From: Turnera subulata
Lineage: Eukaryota > Streptophyta > Magnoliopsida > Malpighiales > Passifloraceae
NCBI GenBank assembly: GCA_028386065.3
Contig: JAKUCV010003198.1
Span: 7,398-71,397 of the forward strand
DNA: 64,000 nucleotides
Direction: 5' to 3'
The notes beneath the pieces were generated by a model. That model was not told where the DNA came from, did not search any database, and saw only the letters and a program-made list of their open reading frames with translations. This document shows, piece after piece, positions 1 through 12,537 of the stretch (position 1 is its first letter; the number at the start of each line of letters is the position of its first letter). The translations under genes and the position numbers were made by a program.

Positions 1-277
1 CGGAAACCTGTTGCTAGCACACCAGTTCGGGAGAGCTCGGGTTGAAGTCGTGAGACGTTCTTCAACCGGTTACAGCGGTTCGTGTGGATACCGTAGAGGG
101 GCGAGGCTTTTGTCTGGCTCTAGCTGATTCGGTTCTACAGTTGGGTGAAAGACCTCAACCGTTACAGGTATGAAAATTGTTATTCGGTTTAGTTCCCTTC
201 ACATGGATCCTCCATGTGTATCCGGTATTTCCGCTGCGCATACATGTTGTATTTTGTGCTTTTGATTGTCAATTGCA
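1..277. other. Unassigned left edge
   Basis: No gene, repeat partner or structured RNA was recognised here. The neighbouring LTR becomes alignable to its partner at 296, so this stretch is either older flanking DNA or another element cut by the window edge. Confidence 0.3.
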
Positions 278-3008
278 TGAACCGGATACTTATAACCACA
301 TACTATTACAATAACCACAACGGTAAATATCACAACCAACAGATTTAATACATTAAAAGTACATAATACATCAACCGTACTTGTCCCAGTACGGGAACAT
401 TTTTACAACAAGCATCAATCCACAGAGTTATTAAGTGCAAGCAGCGGAAGTCTTAATACAACACAACAATGGACAACAGAATAAACATGATGCAACGCAG
501 GATGGATCCGGGCCTGGCAGAGGGTGCGCCACAGCTTGCCTCGAACGTACCTGAGCTACGCACAATCAAACTACGCGACCAGGTCACGCAGGCGAGGGGT
601 GAGTCCGAAGTGCTCACCGGGTAAAATCCACAAGCAATTATACATATACAATAACAGTAAATAAATCCAAGTCACATCAACAGCAAGTAACCAAGGTTCA
701 CTTGATCCCTAAATAACACACTTTGTGATTCTAGGCACGCTACACCAATTTTATTATCAGGGCCCCTATCACTAGTTAAGTGATGGCTGTCGCCTGGTAG
801 TCAAGCTAGCTAGCCCGTGGACCCCGCCTTGGTACCTACACGTAAAACTGGCACAGACAGGGAGCAGACCCCAAGCACACTCTCCCCCAGTGCCTAAAAT
901 AAAATTGGTACAGACAGGGAGCAGACCCCAAGCACACTCTCCCCCAACACCATAAAAATAAGACTACCATCTGGCTATTCCAACATTTAACTGTGAATAC
1001 TAGATGTCTTAGTGTGACCAAATTTTATTATTCCTAGCTACTTAGTTTCTATTATTCTCCACTCTCTCATTATCCCGAGCAGGCTCATAGCCTCTCCGCT
1101 CGTCTGGATAATACAAACTCAATTAACCGGTACCCTCGGTACTCTACTCCCACAATTTCACAGCCAACAACAACAACAGTAATAATCTACTAGTACCAAC
1201 ATTTCTAACATTATCAATAACATCAACAGTAGCATCAATTCAGCAACATCAACGGCAACAAATATCATTTAAATTCAATTCACAACAACCATTCACAACC
1301 ACAAGAATTATTCAAGCATATAACACACAAACAGCAACTTGGCACTACTCCTGATAGTCATCGAAGTGTTCCGGCTCAGGCTCCTCAGGGTACTGCTCGT
1401 TATCAATTCCTTTATCAAACAACAATTTATGCACATATAAGATGATATGCAAATGCTCGACTAATACTATAAGCCGTAAAATAATTACTGCGCTAACTCG
1501 GTTCGTCCTCGGGTTATTTCCATTATCATCATCTTTCGCCATTTAATTACATAGGCCGGAATTATTTTATCATATCCGGTCATTATTCCGGTACGTATTT
1601 ACTTTGATAATACCCTTTCCATTTTTATTTCTTTGAGTATGTACTTTCCAAAATTATTATTATTACCATGTATATATATTTCAAGGTAAATATTTCCATT
1701 TAATATCCATCTACTATTTTCTTATATTTTCCAGATTATTCCCATAATTATTATTTCCAGATTTTATTTCTTATTTATTTTTAATTAAAACGGACTGGGC
1801 CAAGCTTTTCAGCCCAGGTCAAGGCCCAAGGACAGGCCCAGGTGTCAAGGCTGCCTAGACCAGCAGCAGGCCCGCGTGAGCAGGCCCGTGCACAGCCAGC
1901 AGCCCGCCAGCCCAAGGCCCAGCCCAAGACCGAACCCTCACAGCCCAAGCTATACCCCTACTACGCGCGGGTCGACCCGTTACCGCGACCAGCCAAATGG
2001 GTCGTCTACCTCAATCTGCTCACCTTCGTCGACGGCGGCACAGGAGCAGGCGTGGCGAGGGTGGCACTGCGAGGAGACGGCGACGGCGTAAGGAGTTGGA
2101 AGGCGGTGCGACGAGGAGGATGAGGCGGCGCAGCTGGTGGCTGCTGGTGGCGGCGAAGGCGGAAAGAGAGAGGAGCAGGGACGGCGGATCCGGGCAGTGG
2201 CTGCAGCGAGGGAGAAGAAGAAGAAGAGGGAACCGGTGGTGGTGACAGCGGTGGTCCGGTCACAGGTGGCGGTAGAAAGGAAGAAAAAAGAAAAGATGAG
2301 GAAAGGGAGATGGTGGTGGCGGGCGACGGCAGCCCCCCCTTCCCTTTTTCTTTTTCTTTTTTTTTTCCTTGGTTTTCTTTTCCTTCTGTTCTTTTTTTCT
2401 TTCTTCTTTCTTTTTTTTTTTGTTGTTAATGTTATTGTGTTTTTGGTTTTGGTTTGGTGAAAGGAGTTGCAGGAGGAGTACTGGGTTGTGTATTTTTTTT
2501 CTTTTGTAGAGAGTTGGCAGGAGGGTAAGGATGGTACTGGGTGATGTTTTTTTTCTGCAGGCAGGAGAAAATGGTGTGTTGCAGGTGATGGTGATGTTGG
2601 GTGGTGCAAGCAGGCAGAGAAAATAATGGAAGCAAGACGTAGTCACGAGCTTCACAGGGAAAGCAAAGTTTCATGAGCATAACAGAAAAGAGGCGGCTGC
2701 ATAATTTCAATTATGCAGTCGTGTCCCGTCCGGACCAGAAAATAACTATAATACCCCATTGACTTTATTTCTGGCCCGATAATTCGAGGTTAAACCTGAC
2801 TTTTCCGAAGATTCCTGGACCCGAAAAATTCCAACTTTGGTCCGTAAAATCCGCAGAAAAATCCCGAGCGTGGGGTAAGGGACGGTTTCGGAATCCGATG
2901 TATAATTTACCCTGAAATAATTACCCAAGATTATTTTACATAGTAAATTACTGTACATAGCGTTTTTGCAGTCCCGGTAAAAATATAAATTTTACCCGGG
3001 CTGTTACA
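278..3008 (-). repeat. 3' LTR of the chromovirus (left copy)
   Basis: It matches the right LTR from 296 to 3008 and ends in tgttaca. The first roughly 50 bases of the LTR are missing or rearranged; a short tgaaccggat at 278 may be the remnant of the terminus. Relative to the right copy it has a 47-base deletion near 1347, flanked in the partner by the direct repeat ctac. It contains a two-copy 58 bp repeat (about 848-946) and a long pyrimidine tract (about 2330-2425). Confidence 0.9.
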
Positions 3009-3024
3009 GCCTACCCCCCTTAAA
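3009..3024 (-). other. Polypurine tract of the chromovirus
   Basis: On the minus strand the bases read ttttaaggggggtaggc and abut the LTR start tgtaaca. This is the expected plus-strand priming site, and it fixes the element's orientation. Confidence 0.8.
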
Positions 3025-3043
3025 AGAATTTCGTCCCCGAAAT

Positions 3044-6000
3044 TCACTCCGAACCGGTGAAAAAATGCGGTTGCTGGGACCGCATATACTCCTCGACTTC
3101 CCATGTTGACTCGTTAGCGGAATGCTTACTCCACTTGACCTTAACCATAGGAATGGTACGGTTCCGCAACAGCCGTACTTCCCGAGCAAGAATCTGTTCC
3201 GACACTTCTGTGTAGGTAAGATCTTCTGCTACTTCTACATCCACTGGGCCACAATATGACTAGGGTCTGATCGATACCTCCTCAGTATAGAGACGTGAAA
3301 TACATCATGAATGCGTGATAGCTCATCAGGCAAAGACAACCTGTAAGCTAGTGGTGCAATTCTCTCCAAAATCTCATATGGCCCGATATACCTTGGACTC
3401 ATCTTTCCTCTCTTGCCGAACCTGATCACTCCTTTACAAGGCGTAACTCTAAGAAAAACCTTCTCACCAACGTTATACTCCATCTCCCGTCGGTGTTTGT
3501 CGGCATAGCTCTTCTGCCGATCCTGAGCAGCTTTCATGCACTGTCTCACCGTCTGGATCTTGTCCACTGTCTGTTGGACTAACTCCGGTCCAACGATCAA
3601 TCTCATTCCTTCTTCGTCCCAACATACCGGACTTCTACACTTTCTTCCATAGAGAGCCTTGAAAGGTGGCATACTGATGCTGGAATGGTAGCCGTTGTTG
3701 TAAGCAAACTCTGCCAAGGGTAGATACTTATCCCAACTCCCACTGAAGTTAAGTGCACAAGCTCTAAGCATGTCCTCTAGTGTCTGTATAGTCCTCTCAG
3801 GCTGTCCATCAGTCTGAGGATGAAAGGCAGTGCTGAAACTCAACTTGGTTCCCAAAGCAGCTTATAAGCTCTTCCAGAATCGTGATGTGAACCTCGGATC
3901 CCTGTCTGAGACTATAGACTTTGGAATCCCATGTAGCCTCACAATCTCAGCAACATACTTACCCGCCAATGTGTCCATGGTATCAGTCTGGCGGATAGGG
4001 AGGAAATGAGCCGATTTTGTTAATCGGTCAACGATGACCTAAATAGCATCATGTTGCCTCCGAGTCATCGGCAAACCAATCACAAAATTCATAGTGATCA
4101 TCTCCCACTTCCACTCCGGTATTGTCAACGATCTCATCTTGCCTGCTGGAGCCTGATGTTTGGCTTTCACCTGCTGGCAAGTAATGCATCTTGCACATAC
4201 TTCGCTACATCCTTCTTCATGCGAGGCCACCAGAAATGACTCTTCAGGATCTGATACATCTTGGTGCTTCCAGGATGCATCGCATATGGCGTCATATGAC
4301 CTTCCTCTAGGATCTGACTACGCAGATTACTGACATTGGGTACACATACCCGTTTCCCAATCATCAGTGCTCCATCATCAGCTATACAGAACTTGTCTTC
4401 TTTTCCACTCCTTACTCCTTCCTTCAGCTTGACCAGGTCGGGATCTCCGTCTTGTAACTCCACTATCCATCCTCTTAGGTTAGACTTGACACTCATGTGT
4501 GCTAGCAGAGCTCTTGTATCATCCACTGTCAACTCAACTCCCAACTTCCTTAACTCGATAAGTGAAAACATCAAGTAACTAATGGAGGCATCATCCGATT
4601 GTCTCCGGCTCAAAGCATCTGCTACCACATTATCCTTCCCTGGGTGATACTCAATAGTACAGTCATAATCATTAAGCAACTCAACCCAACGTCTTTGTCG
4701 CAGGTTAAGCTCCTTCTGAGTCATGATGTACTTAAGGCTTTTGTGGTCGGTGAAGATTCGGCACTTCTCTCCAAACAAGTAGTGTCTCCAAATCTTCAAA
4801 GCCAAGATCACAGCTACCATCTCAAGATCATGAGTCGGGTAGTTCTTCTCATGGGTCCTTAGCTGTCTAGAGGCATAAGCAATCACTCGTCCTTCTTGCA
4901 TCAGCACAACTCCTAAACGAAGTCCTGATGCGTCACAAAACAACACATACTCAACTCCTGACTTCGGTACTGTTAGCACTGGTGCCGTAGTCAGCTTCTT
5001 CTTAAGCTCCTCAAAACTCCGTTGGCACTCCGGCTCCAAACAAAAGCTTGTTCTTTCCTCAATAGCTTAGTCATGGGACTGGCTAATAAGGAAAAACCTT
5101 CTATGAATCTCCGATAATATCCTGCAAGGCCAAGAAAACTCCTGACTTCGGACACGTTCTTAGGAGGCTCCCATTCCAACACAGCCTTAACTTTAGCAGG
5201 ATCAACCTTTATTCCATCCCCGCCTACTACATGTCCGAGGAAGGAAAATTCTCCAAGCCAAAATTCACACTTGCTGAATTTGGCATACAGCTGCTTCTCC
5301 TGTAACCTTTGAAGTACAATCCTCAAATGCTCTTCGTGCTCTTCCTTACTCTTGGAGTAAATGAGGATATCGTCGATGAAGACCACAACGAACTTATCCA
5401 AAAGCTCGTTCAAGACCAAGTGCATCAAGCACATGAACACTGCCGGTGCATTGGTTAAACCGAAAGGTACCACAGTGAATTCATAGTGGCCATACCGTGT
5501 GCGAAAAGCTATCTTCGGTATGTCCTTCTCCGAAATCTTAATCTGGTGATAGCCCGATCTGAGATCAATCTTCGAAAACACCGTTGCTCCTTGAAGCTGG
5601 TCGAAAAGATCATCAATCCTCGGTAACGGGTACTTGTTCTTGATTGTCACCTTGTTGATCTGGCGATAGTCTACACACATACGCAGACTACCATCCTTCT
5701 TCTTTACGAACAAGACTGGTGCACCCCATGGTGAGGTACTAGGTCTGATGAGCCCTTTCTCCAGTAGTTCATCTAGCTGCTTCTTTAGCTCCTGAAGCTC
5801 TGTCGGTGCCATCCTGTATGGTGCCATCGAGATAGGTGTAACTCCAAGTACAAGCTCGATGGTGTACTCAACCTCTCTGTCAGGTGGTAAACCTGGTAGA
5901 TCATCTGGGAAAACATCAGCAAACTCCCTCACAACCAATACATCCTCCAGGGTAGGGTCTCGTGTATCTCCACCTGAAATGTGGGTCAGCAATGCATCTG

Positions 6001-7639
6001 GACCATGTTGCTTCATTCCGTAGCCCTGGGTAGCAGAGATCCTACTTGTGGTTGTAGTTCTCCCCACTCCGGTCAAAATAATCGATCGATCTTCGGCGGA
6101 TGTCAACCTCACTTGCTTAGCTCGGCAATCCACCAAAGCTTGATACTTCGACAACCAATCCATGCCTAGGATTATATCAAATCCTCCCATGTTCATGACA
6201 ATGAGTCGAGCAGGAAAGGTTTCGTTCTCGAACACTAGGGGCACGTCCTTACAAACTCTATCTAGCCTCACTATGATGTCTGCGGGTAATCTAACCCTCA
6301 TCGGTTTTTCTAAGGATATATCTTCACAGTTATGTTGCATAGCATAGGTCTGAGCAATAAAGGAATGTGTAGCTCCAGGATCAATCAATGTGAAAGCAAC
6401 ACTACCATATACTGTAAAGATACCTGCTATGACTTGAGCAGCATCAGGGTCCTCTTCTGCGGTGATGACGAAAGCTCTAGGAACTGCTGTGCTCTGGTTG
6501 GCTCCAGATTGGGTCCTTACGGAAGGATTCCCACGACCACGACCTTGTCCTTGTCCCGATACTCTAGATCCACCTGGCACACTAGCCACAGAGGCCTGAA
6601 CTGTTGTTGCCAGTGCAGAGTTACTGACTCTCCCAAGCTTCGGGCATGCATAACGATAATGTCCCAACTCGTTGCACTCGAAACATCTGACTGCTGATAT
6701 GGGACGTCGGAAGCGGTTGTCTCCAGAACTAGTCACTCCAGGTCCACTCCATCCTCCGGTCGAAACTCTACGGTTGTTAGTCCAACCACGTCCATAGGTC
6801 ATCTGTTGATACTGTCCATGTCCAGCCACAGGTGCACTAGCGGCAGGTACATATGGCTTCTTGTTCTGACTGGGAGGAACCTGCGGTGCACTCCTCTTCC
6901 GGCGATACTCCTGTTGATCACGCCAGGTAACTTCGGACTTCTGAGCATCCCTTACCATGTCCTGATAACCAGTAAAATCCTTACATCCCATGATAGCTCG
7001 GATGTCAGGATGCAAACCTCTCCAGAAGCGTTGGCATCTGGCTTTGGTAGTTGCTACCAGATCTCCAACATACAGGGACAAGCGGTCAAACTTCTTCTCA
7101 TACTTTGTCACGGTCATATTATCCTGGTGCAGTTCCAGGAATTCGTGCTGCATGTGTTCCTGAAATTCCTCGGTAATGAACTTGTCCTTAAACATGGCCG
7201 TGAACTCAGCCCATGGCATCACCATTGGTTTCGGTAGGTCTCTTATGGTAGATTCCCACCAGGTTGCTGCTTCCTCACAGAAAAGAGAAGCGGCATAGTT
7301 CGCCCACTGGTCGGTTGTGCACTTGATCTTAAGCATGACCCTAGCGATCTGGCGTAACCACTCGTCTGCCTCACGAGGATCAGTCGCTCCCGAAAAAGGC
7401 TCAGCTCCAAGCTCAGATAGCTTGGTAAAAACAGGGTCCTCGACTGGTCCCCCAGCTGTCTGTCGGTGAAGAATCTGGGTCATCATGTGCATCATCTGCA
7501 GAGACATCTGGTATGGCATACCCGGTACCCCATCGTAGACATGAGGATCATCCACGTAGGCATGCGGTTGACCGATTGACACTTGGTCCTCTTCCAAATG
7601 CTGTTGGGTGGCATGCTGGTGTCCCTCAGCCGGATCCAT
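3044..7639 (-). pseudogene. Chromovirus gag-pol polyprotein, disrupted
   Basis: The longest intact stretch (7639-4991, 882 codons) starts with MDPAEGHQ. It contains a retrotransposon gag domain (about residues 85-235), a CCHC knuckle ([14 protein letters not shown]), an aspartic protease motif ([10 protein letters not shown]) and a reverse transcriptase with FIDDILIY. RNase H follows in another frame (5039-4167), with FCDASG, DLEM and FTDHKS acidic residues, then the integrase HHCC region and core. The tail at 3244-3044 resembles a chromodomain. Breaks: frameshift near 5035, frameshift near 4200-4215, TAG at 4039-4041 in the integrase core, TAA at 3862-3864, frameshift near 3241-3244. Both stops fit G-to-A or C-to-T changes. 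The copy cannot make a complete polyprotein. DPG in place of DSG at the protease site also occurs in some related elements, so it is not by itself a defect. Confidence 0.93.
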
Positions 7640-7741
7640 CTCGTCCTACCTATATGAAGATGTATGCATGAGTATCACATTTATAACATGTGGAGCAGGA
7701 TATGCACAAACAATCAAACAACAACCAATGAGCTACACCCC

Positions 7742-7753
7742 GCTCCGCTACCA
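7742..7753 (-). other. tRNA primer-binding site of the chromovirus
   Basis: On the minus strand TGGTAGCGGAGC lies three bases inside the LTR boundary. It differs at two positions from the common plant initiator-Met type TGGTATCAGAGC. The same 12-mer follows the LTRs of the SIRE-like elements at 41016 and 46026. Confidence 0.75.
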
Positions 7754-7756
7754 AAA

Positions 7757-10568
7757 TGAAACGCCCCGATCCGTAATTACCGTTATACACAGTAAACACG
7801 TGGGACCACATACTATTACAATAACCACAGCGGTAAATATCACAACCAACAGATTTAATACATTAAAAGTACATAATACATCAACCGTACTTGTCCCGGT
7901 ACGGGAACATTATTACAACAAGCATCAATCCACAGAGTTATTAAGTGCAAGCAGCGGAAGTCTTAATACAACACAACAATAGACAACAGAATAAACATGA
8001 TGCAACGCAGGATGGATCCGGGCCTGGCAGAGGGTGCGCCACAGCTTGCCTCGAACGTACCTGAGCTACGCACAATCAAACTACGCGACCAGGTCACGCA
8101 GGCGAGGGGTGAGTCCGAAGTGCTCACCGAGTAAAATCCATAAGCAATTATACATATACAATAACCGTAAATAAATCCAAGTCACATCAACAGCAAGTAA
8201 CCAAGGTTCACTTGATCCCTAAATAACACACTCTGTGATTCTAGGCACGCTACACCAATTTTATTATCAGGGCCCCTATCACTAGTTAAATGATGGTCGT
8301 CGCCTAGTAGTCAAGCTAGCTAGCCCGTGGACCCTGCCCTGGTACCTCCACGTAAAACTGGCACATACAGGGAGCAGACCCCAAGCACACTCTCCCCCTA
8401 GTGCCTAAAATAAAATTGGTACAGACAGGGAGCAGACCCCAAGCACACTCTCTCCCAGCACCATAAAAATAAGACTACCATCTAGCTATTCCAACATTTA
8501 ACTGTGAATACTAGATGTCTAAGTGTGACCAAATTTTATTATTCCTAGCTACTTAGTTTCTATTATTCTTCACTCTCTCATTATCCCGAGCAGGCTCACA
8601 GCCTCTCCGCTCGTCTGGATAATACAAACTCAATTAACCGGTACCCTCGGTACTCTACTCCCACAATTTCACAGCCAACAACAACAACAGTAATAATCTA
8701 CTAGTACCAACGTTTCTAACATTATCAATAACATCAACAGTAGCATCAATTCAGCAACATCAACGACAACAAATATCATTTAAATTCAATTCAAAACAAC
8801 CATTCACAGCCACAAGAATTATTCAAGCATATAACACACAAACAGCAACTTGGCACTACGACAGTATATAAATAATTACTTATCCTCACCTTAGCCGATT
8901 TTCTACTTCTGATAGTCCTCGAAGTGTTCCGGGTCAGGCTCCTCAGGGTACTGCTCGTTATCAATTCCTATATCAAACAACAATTTATGCACATATAAGA
9001 TGATATGCAAATGCTCGACTAATACTATAAGCCATAAAATAATTACTGCGCTAACTCGGTTCTTCCCCGGGTTATTCACATTATCATCATCATTCACCAT
9101 TTAATTACATAGGCCGGAATTATTTTATCATATCCGGTCATTATTCCGGTACGTATTTACTTTGATAATACCCTTTCCATTTTTATTTCTTTGAGTATGT
9201 ACTTTCCAAAATTATTATTATTACCATGTATATATATTTCAAGGTAAATATTTCCATTTAATATCCATATATTATTTTCTTATATTTTCCAGATTATCCC
9301 CATAATTATTATTTCCAGATTTTATTTCTTATTTATTTTTAATTAAAACGGACTGGCCAAGCTTTTCAGCCTAGGTCAAGGCCCAAGGACAGGCCCAGGT
9401 GTCAAGGCTGCCTAGACCAGCAGCAGGCCCGCGTGAGCAGGCCCGTGCACAGCCAGCAGCCCGCCAGCCCAAGGCCCAGCCCAAGACCGAACCCTCACAG
9501 CCTAAGCTATACCCCTACTACGCGCGGGTCGACCCGTTACCGCGACCAGCCAAACGGGTCGTCTACCTCAATCTGCTCACCTTCGTCGACGGCGGCACAG
9601 GAGCAGGCGTGGCGAGGGTGGCGCTGCGAGGAGACGGCGACGGCGTAAGGAGGTGGAAGGCAGTGCGACGAGGAGGATGAGGCAGCGCAGCTGGTGGCTG
9701 CTGGTGGCGGCGAAGGCGGAAAGAGAGAGGAGCAGGGACGGCGGATCCGGTGGCTGCAGCGAGGGAGAAGAAGATGGAGAGGGAACCGGTGGTGGTGACG
9801 GCAGTGGTTCGGTCACAGGTGGCAGCAGAAAGGAAGAGAAAAGAAAAGATGAGGAAAGGGAGATGGTGGTGGCGGGCGACGGCAGCCCCCCTCCTCTTTT
9901 TCTTTTTCTTTTTTTTTCCTTGGTTTTCTTTTCCTATTGTTTTTTTTTTCTTTCTTCTTTCTCTTTTTTTTTGTTGTTGTTAATGTTATTGTGTTTTTGG
10001 TTTTGGTTTGGTGAAAGGAGTTGCAGGAGGAGTACTGGGTTGTGTATTTTTTTTCTTTTGCTGAGAGTTGGCAGGAGGGTAAGGATGGTACTGGGTGATG
10101 TTTTTTTTTTTTTTCTGCAGGCAGGAGAAAATGGTGTGTTGCAGGTGATGGTGATGTTGGGTGGTGCAATCAGGCAGAGAAAATAATGGAAGCAAGACGT
10201 AGTCACGGGCTTCACAGGGAAAGCAAAGTTTCACGAGCATAACAGAAAAGAGGCGGCTGCATAATTTCAATGATGCAGTCGTGTCCCGTCCAGACCAGAA
10301 AATAACTATAATACCCCCTTGACTTTATTTCTGGCCCCATATTTCGAGGTTAAACCTGACTTTTTCGAAGATTCCTGGACTCGAAAAATTCCAACTTTGG
10401 TCCGTAAAATCCGCAGAAAAATCCCGAGCGTTGGGTAAGGGACGGTTTCGGAATCCGATGCATAATTTACCCTGAAATAATTACCCAAGATTATTTTACA
10501 TAGTAAATTACTGTACAGAGCGTTTTTACAGTCCCGCTAAAAATATAAATTTTACTCGGGCTGTTACA
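7757..10568 (-). repeat. 5' LTR of the chromovirus (right copy)
   Basis: It is bounded by tgaaacgccc and ctgttaca. It is essentially collinear with 296-3008 and retains the 47 bases (about 8862-8908) deleted from the left copy. Reading frames inside it are not genes: the GC-rich part and the poly-T/C tract produce low-complexity shadows on both strands. Confidence 0.92.
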
Positions 10569-11820
10569 CAGTGAGTCCCAAAACAAAAAAATATAAATTA
10601 ATCAATTAAATCAAAATAATTAATTAATAATAAACGAAGCATAAAAAATAAGAGTGTAATTTCTAAAAATAAAAATCAGGAAAAAAATAAAAAAAAACTA
10701 TTATTACAAAGAAAGAACAATAAAATAGAAAGTAGAAATAAATTATGGAATAAAATAAAATAAAATACTCAATAGTAATATAAACAATAATTAATTTTGT
10801 AAATTTTATACCTGCATCATTTATTGATCCATGCTTGGGCCTATATAATTGACCCCTAAAACAAAAAAAATAGTAAAAAACCGAATTAAAAAAATTATAA
10901 AACTAATTAATAATAAACAAAAAAACGTAAAATGCAACATTTTTAAAATATAAGTCATAAAAATAAATAGAAAAATCCTATTATTATGAATAAAAACATT
11001 AATACAAAAAATAGAATATAAATCAGAAAAAAAGATAAAAAATATTTAATAATAATTAATTTTATAATTTAAACAGACATAATTGAGTCCTAAAATAAAA
11101 AATATATAAAACATAAAAGAGACCACAAAAAATATTATATAAAATAATAATATAAAGAATAATTAATTTATGAAATGAAAAATTAATAAATTAAAAGACA
11201 TGAAAAATTAAAACATACCTTTGTATCAATTAAACCCATATTAATGCTAATAAGGAAGTTCTACAATTTTTATTCAAGGATTCCCACAATCTCGTAACTC
11301 TAACTTGATTTTTTTATAAATCATCTCAGGAGTCAATTCATCCAAAGCTTTATTATAAGTTTTCCTGCACTAACAAAAAAAATATAAAAATGATTAAAAT
11401 GGATTGGAAAAATAAAAAAATATAAAAACAAATAGGATGCTTAATTATGAGAGACAAACTAACTTTAATATTATATCAACATTCATACGTATGAAAATAG
11501 AAACAAAACCAAGAAGAAATTAGACAGAATGAGTGAATTATAGAGAAATTACTTCACACACAGATAGAGAATATATCTAGATCTTGTGTAGTGCAAAAAC
11601 AAAATAAAGAAGGAGTAAAAGGAAATGAATGAATGATAGAGAAACTGTATCACATACAGAGACTATTATTTCACATACACAAATAGAGACTGTATCTGTA
11701 TTTACAGAGAGATGATGGGATTTTTGAAGAGATGCCCGATAAAAAAACAAAAATGATAAAGGTTAGTTGAGTATAATATAATTCTTATCAGATAACAATA
11801 ATAGAGTAAATCACATAATA
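10569..11820. repeat. AT-rich intergenic DNA with three degenerate repeats
   Basis: No coding sequence was seen. Three diverged units begin with a gag(t/c)ccc(t)aaaa(c/t)aaaaaa phrase at about 10571, 10850 and 11085, each followed by A/T-rich sequence with taattaataataaac. They look like decayed tandem copies 235-280 bp apart. Confidence 0.45.
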
Positions 11821-11829
11821 TATATATAA

Positions 11830-12336
11830 CAATCTCTGCGTGTGAATTTTCTTTTGAACAATTTGGGTGTGACTGGAATTTTTTTAAAAGAATATAACTA
11901 AGATCAGATTCATCAATTTAAATAAAAAGAGTTTTATCCTTATCTTTATCGATTAGAAACTCTGGTTATCAGTCTAATGAAAACAATATATAATACCAAT
12001 ATCTGTGTGTGAATTTTCTTTTGAACAATTTGGGTGTGTCTGGAATTCTTTTTAAAAGATTATAATTAAGATCAGGTTATCAGTACCAATCTTGCGTGTG
12101 AATTTTTTTTTGAATAATTTGGGTGTGACTGGAATTCTTTTTAAAAGAGTACAATTAATATCATGTTACTCTGGGATAATTATGTTTGTCATTATAGCCA
12201 ATCAAACTACACCTACAACCTTCGAGATAGCAATAAAAGAAGAGTCCAAAGGCTGCACATGGCAATAAAGCAAGACTCTAAAAATCTTATGTGTCAAAAC
12301 CTGGTGAGGGATACAACTTTAAATATATATAATAGA
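11830..12336. repeat. Three copies of an ~85 bp motif and flank of the Copia insertion
   Basis: The phrase gtgtgaatttt(c/t)ttttga followed by acaatttgggtgtg recurs at about 11840, 12008 and 12096, each time followed by ctggaatt and an A/T-rich tail. The last part (12170-12336) is similar to 25530-25665, including ggtgagg...ctttaaata...aataga, so a related copy lies on the other side of the Copia element. Confidence 0.55.
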
Positions 12337-12522
12337 TGTGTATGAATTATTGTACCTACCAGCTGTATATATATACCTCTCCTTCAATGAAATCTTGGAG
12401 AGACTGGGAAAGACAGCTCTTCTTCTCTTCTTACTCTCCTCCCCATGTTCTTCTACTTCATCATCTTCTTCAACACCATACCTCCTCTTCATTTCTTTCA
12501 TAAACACAATTTATTTGTAACA
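12337..12522 (+). repeat. 5' LTR of the short-LTR Copia
   Basis: It matches 24718-24903 almost base for base, from tgtgtatgaattattg to ttatttgtaaca. About 12 bases present at the start of the 3' LTR (tgttataaaaca) are absent here. It contains an AT-rich tatatatata segment that may be the core promoter. Confidence 0.88.
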
Positions 12523-12537
12523 CGTTATCAACACGAC
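12523..12537 (+). other. Putative primer-binding site of the short-LTR Copia
   Basis: cgttatcaacacgac directly follows the LTR. It resembles the cgttatcagcacga sequences seen just inside the LTR of several plant Copia elements; this is from memory and was not checked. Confidence 0.5.

Larger units (their letters stand above)
278..10568 (-). mobile_element. Ty3/Gypsy chromovirus (Tekay/Del-like), minus strand
   Basis: Long direct repeats (about 278-3008 and 7757-10568) flank a minus-strand gag-pol of order gag, protease, RT, RNase H, integrase, chromodomain. A primer-binding site adjoins the right LTR and a polypurine tract adjoins the left one, so the right repeat is the 5' LTR. Integrase after RNase H and a C-terminal chromodomain-like tail place it among chromoviruses; the Tekay/Del assignment is by resemblance only. 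No matching 5 bp target duplication was found: cagtg follows 10568, and the left end is altered. Confidence 0.93.

Noticed and set aside
1842..2655. Several ORFs of 70-209 codons in the LTR (and their twins at 9399-10270)
   Set aside because: They overlap on both strands, lie in GC-rich or poly-T/C low-complexity LTR sequence, occur identically in both LTRs and resemble no protein.
3044..10568. 5 bp target duplication for the chromovirus
   Set aside because: The left terminus is rearranged and no sequence there matches cagtg after 10568.
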